Notes: generated by a model from the letters alone, not told the origin. A DNA stretch of 64,000 bases from Zhengitettix transpicula (GCA_037074705.1 CM073592.1:52932129-52996128); one strand, 5' to 3'. Counted from the first letter of the stretch, positions 12,190 to 24,734 are shown. Made by a program: numbers and translations.

Positions 12190-12610
12190 TATTGTTGACT
12201 GGGCTCAATATCCGGAGTGAATGAGTTCACCATCCGAGGAGACTTCAGTGAAAGTCTTTTAGCATGGATAATAATAGCAAGGCACAAATATAGGGAGCAG
12301 TGAGGAGGAAACGAAGGCCAAATTAAGAGCTCTGCAGCTGGGATGAAAGGGCTTTCATGTTAGTCGCTGGCCCTGTTACGAAAAAGATCAATAGGATCCT
12401 TAGCAGGCGCGATATTAAAACCATCTACGTGAAAATTGGTTCATTTCTGACCTTGTAAAATACGGCAAACGCGTTAAAAACAAGTTGCGCTGAAACAAGT
12501 ACGTAATTAAGGCAGTTCTCAGCGGTAATAGTGCTATCGAGGTTATAAATGAAATCATATTCTTGAGCTAAGGGCCATCAGCTTGTAAGCCCTTGAACTG
12601 TATGTCTACC
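12190..12610. promoter_or_regulatory. Non-coding island, possible regulatory element
   Basis: A non-repetitive stretch of mixed composition has no long frame on either strand. It includes GTACGTAATTAAGGCAG, a homeodomain-type TAATTA core. I infer possible regulatory function from composition only. Confidence 0.15.
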
Positions 12611-15535
12611 TTTATACAACATTGTATTAGCTTATAAGCAGCAATTTATCTATTTAACGATGACAGTATTACCACAAAACATTCTGTATGACAAATAAGT
12701 TACTCAGTAAAAGGATGCTTAGTTTTAACTCTAAAGAAAAATTAATTTTATAGGTTTACGTACAGGGAATTAGTATTGTGACTGATACGTACAAAATCAT
12801 TCTATATATTTTTTTTCAATACTTAACACCACAAATGAAAAGATTCTGTTCTTATCCTTCACGATTAATGTGTTATTATCGTGATCAGTTTATATAAATA
12901 AAAAGCTATCTAATTACATCTGGTACTCTATATAAAAAACGATGAAATCAAAATACCAATTATTATTATTAATATTTTAACCTTAAGGGATTGACCTTTT
13001 AAGAAAAATAAAAACTGCAGGGAATCAGATAGAATGTTACCTCATGAGACACTCTTTCATGAAAAAAAAAACCTTCAATAACTCACGAATAAATAGTAGT
13101 AGGCCCCGGAAAGTATCGGGACTTCAAAGATGTTGACTAATTCATTAACTTTTCATAAACTTTTATTTTTTTTTATTCACAATATAAATTAAAATTTTAT
13201 ATACCATACTGTGAATTACAGAAGGTTTATTTTAATTAGAAAAAATTCTGTCAATTTATTAATCGAAAGAAAGAGTTGCTGAGCTTAAGTTTCGTTAGTA
13301 ATTATTTTACATTGGTAAATTCTAATTAATTTTCAGTTATTTACTTATTTTTTAAATACAAAAATGTTGCCTAGGAGTTAATTAAATATAGTAATACCAT
13401 TATAACTGAGTTTTTTTCATTAATAAACTGTTATTTTTCCTTCATACTTCGTTTTTGTTCTCTTGTATTAACATTCTGTACATATGCTTTTGAATAGATT
13501 ACTACTGTTTATTAAAAATAATATTGTTTGTTTGTACTAACGCATAAGATAAATATTGCCCGAGATTATGAAAGCCCCCTGCATTATGCTAATGGAGATA
13601 GTTGGTAATTAAGTCAGATAACTCTTATTTGCAGGAACAAAAATATATTTCCCCTCAAATAATGTTCCAGAAAATAATATTACATGTCACTATAGTGTGA
13701 AAATATGGGCAGAAAATTATTTTAGTTAGCAGAACGAAGTATGTTTGCGGTACGAAATTAATTTATGAACGCGATAAAATTTTTAATTTGGAATTGACCC
13801 TATTGGTTATTGAGTGACACAGCTTTTTGAAATTGTAAGAAAAAGTGTTATTAACAATCATTGATTAACTATTAGCCGACAACCAATGCGGTCAATGGTC
13901 AAATTAAACGTTTTCCACTTCTAGAACTACGAGATTTTTCATTATTAACATGTAATAATCTTCTGGAAACAGAATTACGTCAGAAAATTGAGTATTTCTT
14001 TTGGCAAATCATTATTTTTTTCTAGCAATAAAATTTTTCCTTGAAATTTTTCGTCATACTGAAACAAATAATTAATTGATCACATAAATTATACATAGCA
14101 ATGATTCTTTAGAAAATTTCAGACAATTAAGAAGAATAGTCACATAAAATATAAAATAAAAGAGGAAAATTGTACAGTGTTCATAAGGTCCTAAAAGTGA
14201 CTACATATATTTGAATTGACAAAAATACGTGATTGAGTATGTGAGCAGAATGAAACTTTTGGACACCCTAAAGATACGAAAACTACATTTATTCGACATT
14301 TATAATAATATAAAGATGATAATGAAAAAAATATACATTGACTTGAGTTTTTTAAACAAAATATTCATGTAACTTAAATTTTCTATATAAATACACCAAA
14401 TATTAATCATTCAGCAACAAATATTTTTTTTATCCTTCAAATTTTTTAAACTGTTCTCTTTTAATTTAATTATTAGTTAAAAAAATTCTGTAAATAGAAT
14501 TGTAATCTATTTTAGATGTGAATGTTTAGACTAGTGATTGTAGGTAGTGTGCCTTATAAAACCAGAAAATACGCAACGAGGCTTAAGGTCTTATCACCTT
14601 ACGGTTTCAGAACATCGTAATTTACTGTTATCAAATAATGACTGACGCATGTCAACGCGGCATTAAACCCTTGAACGACCATTATCAAATTTCCTGTACA
14701 TGTGGGAGAGTTACAACTGTAACCAATTAAAAGATACTGATCATTTATTTTTCACAAGAGATTTCTACGAAGTATGAGAGTATGAGAGAAAAATTTATAA
14801 TTTTTAACCTTATTAAAAAGTAATCGATACTCCATTTATACACTTCTGTAAACAGAATGTTTTTAAATAAATTATCGTGTAATTTAAATTTATTACATGT
14901 TGTTCCGAAAATTTAATTTATTTAATTTGATAATTTAACAAGTTTTATGTAAAACTAGAAATTTTCATTATTATTCTTGTACTAATTTTATAAATGCATT
15001 GACTGTAAAAAAATTTTCAGTCGCTTATTTAGTGTCCGTCGTTTTAAAATTCTGATTGAGAGGCGCAGGGCTCAGAAATTATTTAACTATCAGTTTATTT
15101 AACTGCATTTTAAAAATTTAAAATTATTGATTAATTGGGTGAAATTGAATACGAGACAGTAACGCCGTATTATTGATAAAACTCCATGAATCGTACTCAA
15201 TTTATTGTTACAGTTCAACACTGTCATAATTTCTGTACTCACAGGTGAAAATTTATACCAGTTTTTTTCTTACAAATATGGCTTTCCGATTGGCTATATT
15301 CATTTTTTTGTAGACACGGACAATTTAGTGGATATAAGACAATTTTTACGTTGATATATGCCCCAACAGAAATAATAGTAATACAATTTATATTTCTAAT
15401 AATACAAATATATGTCTCATTTCAACTGTTTCATTATAATGAAATTTTTAATGGAATTTAATTGTCTACATTCTGAAATAATAGACCAAAATATCATTTT
15501 TCACTGTTCTTAATACACATACCTCGTAATCAATA
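12611..15535. other. AT-rich spacer, nothing recognised
   Basis: No reading frame of note, no RNA gene and no repeat family member was identified in this very AT-rich stretch. Confidence 0.5.
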
Positions 15536-15698
15536 ATGGTAGAGGGTCTCCGTAGTTGACGCAGGGAATCTTTTCAGTGTTCGATTTTCGTATAAAATTT
15601 CCTCCATATTTTTCTTCGCTGATCCCCATTTCCCGTGAAGGTTGATTCAGGTAATCTATCAGTTAGTTCTCTTCACGTCAGTTCCGAACTCAAAGCCT

Positions 15699-15729
15699 TG
15701 ATAAACGTGCGCTGTCTCACGTTTTATCA
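15699..15729. other. Short imperfect hairpin with GATA cores
   Basis: TGATAAACGTG is followed by a short loop and CACGTTTTATCA, an inverted repeat with one extra T in the right arm. Both arms carry a GATAA or TTATC core. It lies just left of the hAT end. It could be a paired GATA-type site or chance. Confidence 0.3.
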
Positions 15730-15743
15730 CCGAGACTCTAAAC

Positions 15744-15850
15744 CAGGGGTGTCCAAACTTTCAGCTTTCCTGTGACACATGGGAAGAACACCTTGAACCG
15801 TACATAATACTGAAAATAGCTGTTGAGGAAAACAATACAGTTAATTAGTT
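15744..15850. mobile_element. hAT-type transposon end (one side only)
   Basis: CAGGGGTGTCCAAACTTT is the classic form of a hAT terminal inverted repeat. The eight bases before it, CTCTAAAC (15736-15743), fit the hAT target pattern nTnnnnAn. I found no matching right end (an inverted copy ending in ACCCCTG, then the same octamer) downstream, so the element is truncated or its other end has decayed. The extent beyond the terminal repeat is uncertain; no transposase frame follows. Confidence 0.55.
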
Positions 15851-16255
15851 CAAGTAATGTAATCTTTATTAAATTTGGTTTTACTATTAATTATTATAAT
15901 TATAAAGATAAATCATGAAATCTAATATAGTATATAGCAATGAATTTTAGAGCGTAATTCATGAATATTAGTTTCAAACGCAGTGTCTGCCGTTTTCCAA
16001 GATATTCAACAAATATTATGAAAATAATATGCTTCAGTCTTGAAAATAGTCGTTATTTACTTAGGTGTGGTTCCAAAGGATGATGACATGGTTGTGAAGC
16101 TAGGGATATTTTATTTATGACCAGGTTTGATTTATAAAATCCAAATCGAAGATGTGTTCGTATTTCTCTTTATATTGGATATGAAAACCCAACCCGATTT
16201 TACAGGATGATTATTTACATAAATTATAAATGGAGTCACAAAAATAACAGAAATA

Positions 16256-16342
16256 GTATTTTTCTGAATTTGAATTTTTTCTGAAATTGAATTTTTTCTG
16301 AAATTGTATTTTTTTTTAAATTGTATTTTTTCTGAAAATGCT
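16256..16342 (+). repeat. Short tandem repeat, about 17-bp unit
   Basis: Several imperfect copies of TTTTTTCTGAAATTGAA run head to tail. Simple slippage-type repeat; no function inferred. Confidence 0.8.
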
Positions 16343-16810
16343 GTGAACTATCGATTTTATTTCCCTCTGTGCTCACTTCTTGAGCCATGTTGATACTGGC
16401 GGTTTTGTTACCTCTGTCTTAAAGAGTCTAATATGATTTTGTCACATAGTTCTGTCCCTTTCCCCCCCTCCCCCCAATAAAAAAATTGATAATAACCTCT
16501 GCATTCTTTTTGGTGAGCATAATTGAGATTTTATTTTTAATAACGAAGTAAATATTTGTAATAGGTACATAATAAGTAATGTCACTGAATTCACCGTAAT
16601 AGTTTTGGGTAATATTATAAAATACAAATTTGCTCGAATTAATAAACTAAGGGCTTAAACGAAATTCAAAGTCTATTTATATAATAAATAAGGACGTATG
16701 TTTATTGATTTGTACGTATATTATTCGTAGAAATTTAATCGTGTGGACAAAATTATAACAAAACGTGGTTCATATATTCTTAAAAAAGTTGTAGAGGTAA
16801 TACATGACTA

Positions 16811-17054
16811 ACTCCTTGGCTCGACAGCCCATGTAGCGCCTTGGCCTACCGAGACGGCTGCCAGACTGTCATCTTACATGACACATTCTGGATTTAGGAG
16901 TGACACCTGGTCAGAGTGTCGATTCTCCCACAGCCTTAACCCCAGTTTTCTTGCCCAGGACGAACACAAACATCCATGCCCATGCCGGGATTCGAACCCG
17001 GGACCTCTGTGATGCAAGGCAATGACGTTGGCCACTTCACCACAGCAGGATTGC
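16811..17054 (-). repeat. tRNA-derived SINE with 12-bp target-site duplication
   Basis: On the minus strand the head carries an RNA polymerase III A box, TGGTGAAGTGG (17032-17042), and a perfect B box, GGTTCGAATCC (16988-16998), spaced as in a tRNA gene. The head resembles a tRNA with TGC at the anticodon position, then continues into a non-tRNA body starting GGGCATGGATG. Both flanks hold the identical 12-mer AATACATGACTA (16799-16810 and 17055-17066), so the limits are exact at 244 bp. No long A tail is visible at the 3' end. The intact boxes mean it could still be transcribed. Not a functional tRNA: the acceptor stem does not form. Confidence 0.85.
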
Positions 17055-17084
17055 AATACATGACTACTACCCTGTAATCGGGGG

Positions 17085-17335
17085 TTAACAGGGAAGAAAA
17101 TTTTAAAACACGCAAAAGACCGATGTTTACCTCGAACAATTATTTTTTGGGGTTAGTTATGTTCATAGTGTTTCTCCGGATGTTGTTTTTATATAATTTC
17201 AACCCCATTCGGCATTGGAGGAGAGCAACCTTACGTAGGCGGTGGAGGGCCGTTACATAACAATAACGCGAAACCCACCGAAATTGGTTTACAATCCGAT
17301 GCTATGAAAGTCTCCGAGGTTAATTCTAAAAATTC
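17085..17335 (-). repeat. R2 repeat, single unit, inverted
   Basis: Read on the minus strand this matches the 30.4-31.6 kb array: a TCGCGTTATTGTTATGTAACG block, ATGCCGAATGGGGTTGAAAT, and the accompanying CTCC-rich linker. Only about one unit is present, directly beside the SINE. Confidence 0.65.
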
Positions 17336-17394
17336 AACAAGGCGGGTAGGCTGTAGTTCTGCCCCAGTAATGGGGGTGGAAGAGGTTGAAAAAA

Positions 17395-17880
17395 GTTCCG
17401 AGTGAAATCTTAAACGCGTGGAGCATTTATTGTCTCTGCTAAGATACCGGGAGTATTGTTGATTCTCTTAACATAGCGTGAGTATTTTTGATGGTCTTAA
17501 GGTACCGAGAGTAATTTCACCCCTTTTAACTTACCGAGTGTATTCTGAAAATCGGAAGTATTTTAGGTTCTTTGAAGGAATTGTGAGTAATTTTGCCTCC
17601 CTTAATGACCTGGAGAGTGTAATGTACCACCTTTTTATTTATAATTTCCTTAAGTTTCTGTGAATATTCTAAGGTACCGGTAGACTTCTTGACTCGATTA
17701 AGCTACAGTGAGTTGTCGCACCAGTTATGATGAAATTAACATTCCGTCGGCATAGGACTGGCTTGAAAAGGTAAAGGTTCAAAGAGCTGTCGATCTTAGT
17801 TGACCTACAGATTGGCGTGGAATTAAATACTTTTCCTGGATAATATAAAAAAATACCCAGGAAACGCCGAGCACACATCT
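17395..17880. repeat. R3 repeat with 29-bp minisatellite
   Basis: Units of the form TACCGGGAGTATT recur at 17445, 17474, 17503 and 17532, a regular 29-bp step, followed by more degraded units. The right flank carries GACTCGATTAAG (17691), CGTCGGCATAG and GAATTAAATACTTTT (17820), in the same order as at 60.6-60.8 kb. Overlapping frames here (for example 17669-17878, minus) resemble the frame at 60613-60825 only because the DNA repeats are homologous. Confidence 0.75.
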
Positions 17881-18039
17881 AGTGAGGAATAAATAATGAA
17901 TTACTAAAATGGGGATATTTATAACTGGAATTTATATTAATGGAGGAGTGATAGGACATTGAAACTCGTTAGTTTTGATTTGAAACTACAGAGACGGTCT
18001 AAGTTTGAGATATTTGGACCACCGGGCTCTTGGTGTTAG

Positions 18040-18410
18040 GTGTTAAGCGGGCCATATGATTTGAATAATCGTCGAAAGAGGAGGTGGTAACGAGCGATGA
18101 GGGCCCCGGAGCTCACAGCTTAGCGACTCTTGGAGAGCGGACCGACGGGAGCCATAACTCTCTGCAACAAGTAGTTCGACAAGCAGAGCCGGCCTCTGTT
18201 ACCGATGTGTTTAGCTTTAATGCCGGGCACGACCGCTGTCTCCGACTGCCACTCGCTGACTGCGTCGGCCGGGATCGGACGTGACCAGGGAGCGAATGCT
18301 TCTAGGGGCCTCCCTGACAGCTCCGGTTACAAGTAATTACTCGTTTTATGACGTGGGGCGAACTCAACCGAGGGGTATATACTCGCCCTGGGACACGACG
18401 ATTTCAGATC
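18040..18410 (+). promoter_or_regulatory. Candidate TATA promoter in a CpG-rich island
   Basis: A GC- and CpG-rich segment ends in a well-arranged core promoter. A CRE-like TGACGTGG (18349-18356) is followed by TATATA (18376-18381) and an initiator-like TTCAGAT with its A at 18406, 30 bp after the first T of the TATA box. A second possible initiator, ATCAGC, lies 5 bp farther on. Spacing of about 30 bp from TATA to start is what animal polymerase II promoters show. A 66-codon frame at 18084-18284 lies upstream and is probably chance. No convincing exon with a strong splice donor follows, so the target gene is unknown. Confidence 0.4.
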
Positions 18411-18486
18411 AGCAATTCAAATAAGAGCCGTCGTAAAACTGTTACTTCCAGCGCTCTGGCACGAAAGCTCAAGCGATCGAAGCAAG

Positions 18487-18519
18487 ATGAGCTTAAATTC
18501 AAATTTTCTTAATTTCTGA
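18487..18519 (+). CDS. Possible short leader ORF downstream of the promoter
   Basis: The first ATG after the putative start site (context AGCAAGATGA) opens only ten codons before TGA. It could be a leader peptide frame in an untranslated first exon, or be meaningless if the promoter is not real. Confidence 0.12.
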   Translation: MSLNSNFLNF

Positions 18520-20335
18520 TGAGGAGAAAGTTAAATGAACATGAAACTTTTAACATTTCATATAGAACTATGTCCTGGGAACTCAGTAATATAATCCAAA
18601 AGGTTCCAACGTACACAAGACAACCAATGATATGTAAACTTGTGGCGTAAAATTTAAATATAAACAAACATTTATCAACTCAGAATAACTTGATTAATGT
18701 ATAAATTGCTCTCGGTACTTTAATATCTTCAGGAATGTTATCAAAAATACATCGTGGTCAATATTTGAAGTCTTTTTGAAACAAATTGACAAATCTTAGC
18801 TTAAAATATAGCTTAAATAAAAAAGTAACTAAATTTAGAGGACATTTAAAAATTATTTAGAAATTAAGTACTACGACTGAGAATCGGAGAGGTGCATATT
18901 AAAAATTCACAGAAAATCAGTTATAGTAATAGATAGATATAGATCAGTTTAAGATTACGGTATCCTTTTGTACGCAAATTTTATGTTTTAAACATGTGTT
19001 GAAATCAGAACATGAAATTTATTAACAACTAAATGTCAATGGTTTTGAATTTTTTTTAATTCTAAAGCTGATTGTACAAATGACGTGTAAAAAAAAGTGT
19101 TTTAAAAAATTTTAATATGGGAGTGAAATAAAATGTGTTAATTTTCTTGAGTGTAATATTAATGTATACTGATAGATGCGTTATGGAGATTATTTAGAAA
19201 TTAAAATGTTCCGGACAATAGTGGAATTATGGGTAAGATTTCTCTGTCTACCACAGCCCTGTTTTCCTAAATATGGTGATCGATAGGAAATTAAGAACAC
19301 GTCCAAAGTAAGTGGTTCTTACAAACCAGTTGATATGAGCGCAAATAATACGTTAAAAAATAAACGACGGGTCAGTTAATAAATACAATGTATATTATAA
19401 TGGAAGATATTGAAGATCTTGATAATTTTGTTAATTTGAGTGGACTGAACTATACAAATAATGGCTCCTACGTATCTGAAATAGCAAATACGGAATGCTA
19501 AAATTATTTCTCTAAATCTGTCATGACAATCTCGGGAGAAGGGGGACTGCCTTTGGAAAACTCACTTTATGATAATAAGCTGAATTAAAAAAAATAATTG
19601 GAGTTTAAGATTACATTTAAAAATCAAAGTTTCAGCAATTAAATTGGTTGTAAATTTTTTTTGTTTTATATACTATCCATAGTTTTCTCTTTTTAAAATG
19701 TCTGATTAAATTGTCTATATTTTAAAAAATTAATACTCTTTACGTCACAACTTTGTTTGCAAAAATAAATTTCAACATCTGTACTTATTGTTTTTATTAA
19801 ATTACCTCTCCCTTTTATGTAAATTTTCATCTGGATACATGAAAAAGTAAAAGACGAAATTAAACTTGTTTGAATTACTATAAAACTGGAAATATATCAG
19901 ATCTTGTTTTAATAAGAAAATCATGGTACTAGTTACATAAGATATGAAGTGTAGTTCTATTAAATTTTTTGTCAGCAAAACGGGAATAATAATATTAATG
20001 ATAATATTTTTTTCTCAGTTAATATTTTACATTAGCAGTGAACAAATTTGAATTTAATCTGATAATTTTTCTTCTCTTCACCTGATAACTCATTCCACTC
20101 GATTAATGGAATTAATAGTAATTTAAAATTTTTCCAGATCATATAAAATGCGTTTTAATGAATTAACATACGGACTGGTAACAAAAATCATGTTCTCTTT
20201 AAATTAATTTACGACTCAAAATTACGTAATTCATAAATAATTTTTTAATAAGCAGGGTCAATTTGTCGATGTTTAATTCCCTTACGCCCCTAAATCAGTT
20301 TATTAACTTCCACGACCATTAAGCGAGAGCGATTT
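18520..20335. other. AT-rich spacer, nothing recognised
   Basis: Very AT-rich, no frame above the chance level and no repeat family member recognised. Confidence 0.5.
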
Positions 20336-20339
20336 CTAT

Positions 20340-20590
20340 TAAAAACGCATTGCGACGTGTCGGTTCGTCAGTATCCCAACAATTTGTTTGCAGCCCCTTC
20401 CATCGCCCCCCCCCCTTCCCACCCGAGGCTCTATCACACTTCCACGCCATATGATTGTGTTACCACCCGAAGGGGCTTTAGGCATCAATTGAAGCTTGCA
20501 AATCTGAGTGTGACAAGCAATTTCACGTTGATCCCCACGCCTGAACGCGGAGTCGGCCACACAAAATTGGTGACCGGTGAATAGATTGCA
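20340..20590. other. GC-richer island, exon or regulatory element unclear
   Basis: A C-tract and a 75-codon plus frame (20357-20584) overlap a 73-codon minus frame. TTTGTTTGCAG before CCCCTTCC could be a splice acceptor, but I recognise no protein family on either strand. Regulatory DNA is at least as likely. Confidence 0.2.
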
Positions 20591-21600
20591 AATTACGTTT
20601 CTGAAATGGTGAAACTATTAGAACAAGGATAAAGAAGTGAAGATATGATGTATAAACATTGTGACGGAGGCTATTGAATGTGGAATGACACTGTAAAGTA
20701 ATTTGAATAGATTAATTAAATAATTTGACGATAATATTTATTATACAGAAGAATAATTTTCAATTGTATTCGTAGTAATTACTACTTTAATCAGAACGTT
20801 ATATGCAGAACACATTGTAAGTGTTAAAACATATTTAGGGAAAACACATTTCATTTATTTAGTAATACGGCATCTGCAAAATCTCTCGCTCAAAATTTTA
20901 TTTCGAAGAATTATGGCTACTACCGGTGTTTTGGCTGAATTTTCCTCTTTCAGATTTCTCTTCATATGATTTTTGTCATATTATAAACCCACGAACAACA
21001 AAATTTCTGGAAACTCTTCTTTTACACAGAAATAAGTAATCAAATAAGTAATGTACTTAATTTAAATATTCTCTGAATTTTATATTTATGTAGTTCTGAA
21101 ATTCTTAATTTAATAATATTCAATTATAACTTCTGATTCTCAGAATAGTGTTTCTATGGGATTCTCCACAATAAAAAGTATCTGGCAGTATAATTAATTC
21201 CAATTTTTACTGTGGAAACTAGAAAAATTTTATACTAGGTGAATATTCGGTGTCAGAAAGAAGCTAATTAATTGTAGTAATTTTTCCTGATCAGATAAAT
21301 AGATATTATCTTCAACTAATGGAAACTTAACTTTTTATGTGACACAATATCCAGAACAATATTTTCGTCTAGGGAGCCCATCAGATTCTGATACTTAGAT
21401 TTATTATTGTCGGAAAAAATTATTAAAAATTTGAATCAGTTTACCGTCATTCATCTCCTTATATTTTAGGTCTTTATGTAGGTCATGATATTATTATGAT
21501 AAAACCATTTTATATTCCTGATTCATAATGGGATAGTTATTTAGATATATACAGTCGACTTCCGGTCAAAGATTAATTTTCATTTACATTCTTTTGAAAC
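20591..21600. other. AT-rich spacer, nothing recognised
   Basis: No open frame, repeat or motif cluster that I can support. Confidence 0.5.
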
Positions 21601-21880
21601 TTGTGCTGCTGGTAGCGTTGCGTATTGCGGGTAGTCTGTCATAATGGGGGATGTTATTACATGCATTTCAGCCCTTGGCTCGCCATGAGTAGCTCTCCTA
21701 TAGGGCTCGTCTACCTGTACTCCTTCAATTAGCGCCATGGCCGCCTACGAAACCATACACGAGTGCAATTAAAGGTAATGAGGTCACGCACAGGGCGCCG
21801 CGTCCTCACCACCGGCTTGTTTGACATTCTTAATGGTCTTTCGTCGTCTTCCCAGTATTCAGAAATAAATTGTGGCAAAG
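21600..21880. promoter_or_regulatory. Non-coding island with nuclear-receptor DR2-like site
   Basis: AGGTAA TG AGGTCA (21773-21786) is a direct repeat of nuclear-receptor half-sites with 2-bp spacing; the second half-site is perfect and the first has one difference. CAATTA and GCAATTAAAG homeodomain-type cores lie just upstream. The segment is GC-richer than its surroundings and has no supported gene; the 84-codon frame at 21763-22017 runs out into AT-rich DNA. Confidence 0.25.
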
Positions 21881-24720
21881 TTTACGGTAATTGTCTTCTC
21901 AGAATTTATCGGACAGCAATTTGTAAATATATCTCTTTGATATGTCACGTTACACATACGTATTTACCAAGCTTACAATCAAATACTGGGAACAGTATTA
22001 AATCATATATTCCCTAAATTAAAATTAAAAGTTAAATCTATATAATTAATTTTCGGAAGTTAAATGCGTGTTAGGAAAACAGAATTCCGCATTTAAAATT
22101 ACTAATACATCATAAATTATTTGACATACATGACGAATATTCAAGACTTTTAACTTGGATGCCCATTATTGTGAACTAAAAGATGGAATATAAAATTATG
22201 TGTTGTGTTCGTACTGCACGAATTGAATTGGGCTATCTCTTTTGTGTCATTAAAATACAAAATATTTGGTACACATCCATTAAAAAGTCCAGAAAAGTTA
22301 TTGAATTTCTCAATCGATTTTGAAGTCCATTTATTGTGATGTAATTAATAATAAGAAAAAAAAATTTCCCCAAGGTCATTGTTGAAGAGGTTGACGTTCT
22401 CCATCATACTCACGTAGGTGCCGTATAAGATCTCCCTCAGATGTGATCGGATGTAATTTCCGATTAGCACCCGAATAAAATCATAATTGGGTCAAATTTC
22501 TCGAAATATAAAAAAAAATCTAAAAATACTTATTTTATAGTTAACATACGAATCAATATTAAACGCATTAGAAGAACACTTTGACTAACAAAGTTATTTC
22601 TTAAGTTATTAAATGCTGCACACTTACCATATTTATTTTATTCCAATATATTATTTCCCATTATTTCAGCAATTAAGATGGTAATTACTTAAAAATTAGA
22701 GACACTAATTCATGAAGTCAAAAACTATATAATTTAATACTTCCTTCATTAATCAGGGTCTTAAATTCGTGAGATCTTGAACACGATTTCTTTCCAATGT
22801 TTTACAGCCTGAAAAATATATATTGTTGCTATATACATTTTATTAGCATAAAGGTAAATGATTTTCAAATTAATCGTTTGAATAATAATACGATATTAGT
22901 ACGAACATTTATTTATAAAGTATTTATGTATTGCCTTTTGTTAAAAATTCATTATTATGAACATAATATGATGACAATATATTTAATTATAAACAAAAAT
23001 TACATTAAATAAAAATAATAACGTGAGGTATATCAATAAATGAATTCAGCGTTGAAATGTTCACAGAAAGAATGTCGTGCGCGAAGTATGATATCGAGGA
23101 AAGAAGAGAGAATTGTAAAAGGATTAGAGGGTGTTGGGGCGAGAGCGGAATACGAAATCTTTCCGGCAGCTATGAATGATTGAATACTAAGACCTGGAAG
23201 GAAATTGCAGTCGTATATTATTGAACACACAATCTCTTCTTTCCCCTCGGAAATTGTATGATCGTACAATGCTTTCAAGCATACATGATATGAAGTGTTT
23301 ACTTTAATATGTCCCATCATATGTTCGTGATAATTATTAGAATTATATGTGTTGGAACAGAATTTTTTTTTCGCTTGTAGTGATTGCAAATTTGAAACTA
23401 CTGTCAACGTAATTATCGTGGAACACCTAAAAACAAAATTGAGTAAGAAAAAAAATTAAAAATATATTTATTATTTTTAATGGGTTTGGAAATTTATTCT
23501 ATGTCAATGAAGTTCATGGGTTGACTATTTCTACGAGTATTTTACGATATATTTTCTTGTTCATTCTTGTACTTGTAGACACGTAAAGAGAGGTAAAAAT
23601 AATTGTTGGGATAAAGGACAAGCTTTTTCGCGTCACAGTCGTGTCTACAGGCACTGTCAAGGTAATTATTTGGAAACTCCGAGTGCAGGAACTCGGTTGT
23701 CGTTGGAGAAGCTTGACCCGAAATCATGTCACGCGCAATTTGCTTCCATGTAATTGTTGAGAAGACATAAAAGTGCTTCGGGAAGAAGGAAGAAGTTGAC
23801 TCCGCGGATGCTCGAAGATTTATGTATGGTTTTCCACGTAAAATTAATGGTAAATTAGTAGACTTAACTAGTTCATTTTTTCTTTACGAAAATTTATAGA
23901 GAATGACACAGCCGTGCATAATTGGAGAAAAGGTTTTGTGAAAAATTATTATCATTAATTTAGTATATTTACCAACTGAAGTCCTTCGTCGTAGAAGGAA
24001 GATTATTAAAATCTTACGGGCATAAACTCGTTTAAAAATTTAGTATAAATTATGTAAACCAATAATCCAAAAATATACCATTTTAAATTATTATACTTTT
24101 CTAGTGGTTAATATTTCAAACAATTTTCTACGATTTATTTAAAAAATATATTTAAAATTGTTTGAATTTTTAAAAACTATAATACTCCAATTCTAAACAA
24201 AATGTATGGACGGAATAGTTTTGGTTCTATGGGTTCACAAAATTATAAGAAATTGTTGCAATTTGTAAACAAACGTAAGTCCTGCAGACATTAAGATATT
24301 TAATTTCCTTTAATACAACACATTTTAAATAAAGAAGCTTCAACTAATTCAGAAAAAATATACACTAATCTAAAATTAAACAACGTTTCGTCGCTTATTT
24401 TGCGACCTTCAAGTTTAAAAGTAATTTTGGTTAACTGACTGCCGTGGGCGAAAAGTTTTTCTCTCTGAAATGTCACGTTACACAAGGTAATTATTGGGTT
24501 TTAATATTTTTTAAATAAGTTATTTAAAAAAATAATGTAGTCTCTCTTGTAAAGAATGAATAAAATATTCCGGAGTGAAAAGATGTAGACGCGACGTATC
24601 GATTACGATGATCATATAATTATAATTTGATGATGATATAATTATTATTTCAGCCACGGAAATCAGGAATTATCTTTTTTTTAAAAAAAATTAAAAACTT
24701 ACGTTCACTGTCATTGTCTT
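21881..24720. other. AT-rich spacer with unrecognised frames
   Basis: The longest frame is 124 codons on the minus strand (23033-23407). It has no signal peptide, domain or splice context that I can identify. Nothing else stands out. Confidence 0.4.
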
Positions 24721-24734
24721 TTTTTTTTATATTA

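Noticed and set aside
16983..17054. Possible tRNA gene
   Set aside because: Boxes A and B are good but the acceptor stem does not form and a SINE body and target duplications surround it.
17669..17878. Minus frame resembling the one at 60613-60825
   Set aside because: Similarity follows from the shared R3 DNA repeat; the frames contain no known domain and differ at both ends.
23033..23407. 124-codon minus-strand open frame
   Set aside because: No recognisable domain, signal peptide or exon boundary; one such frame is expected by chance in 64 kb.
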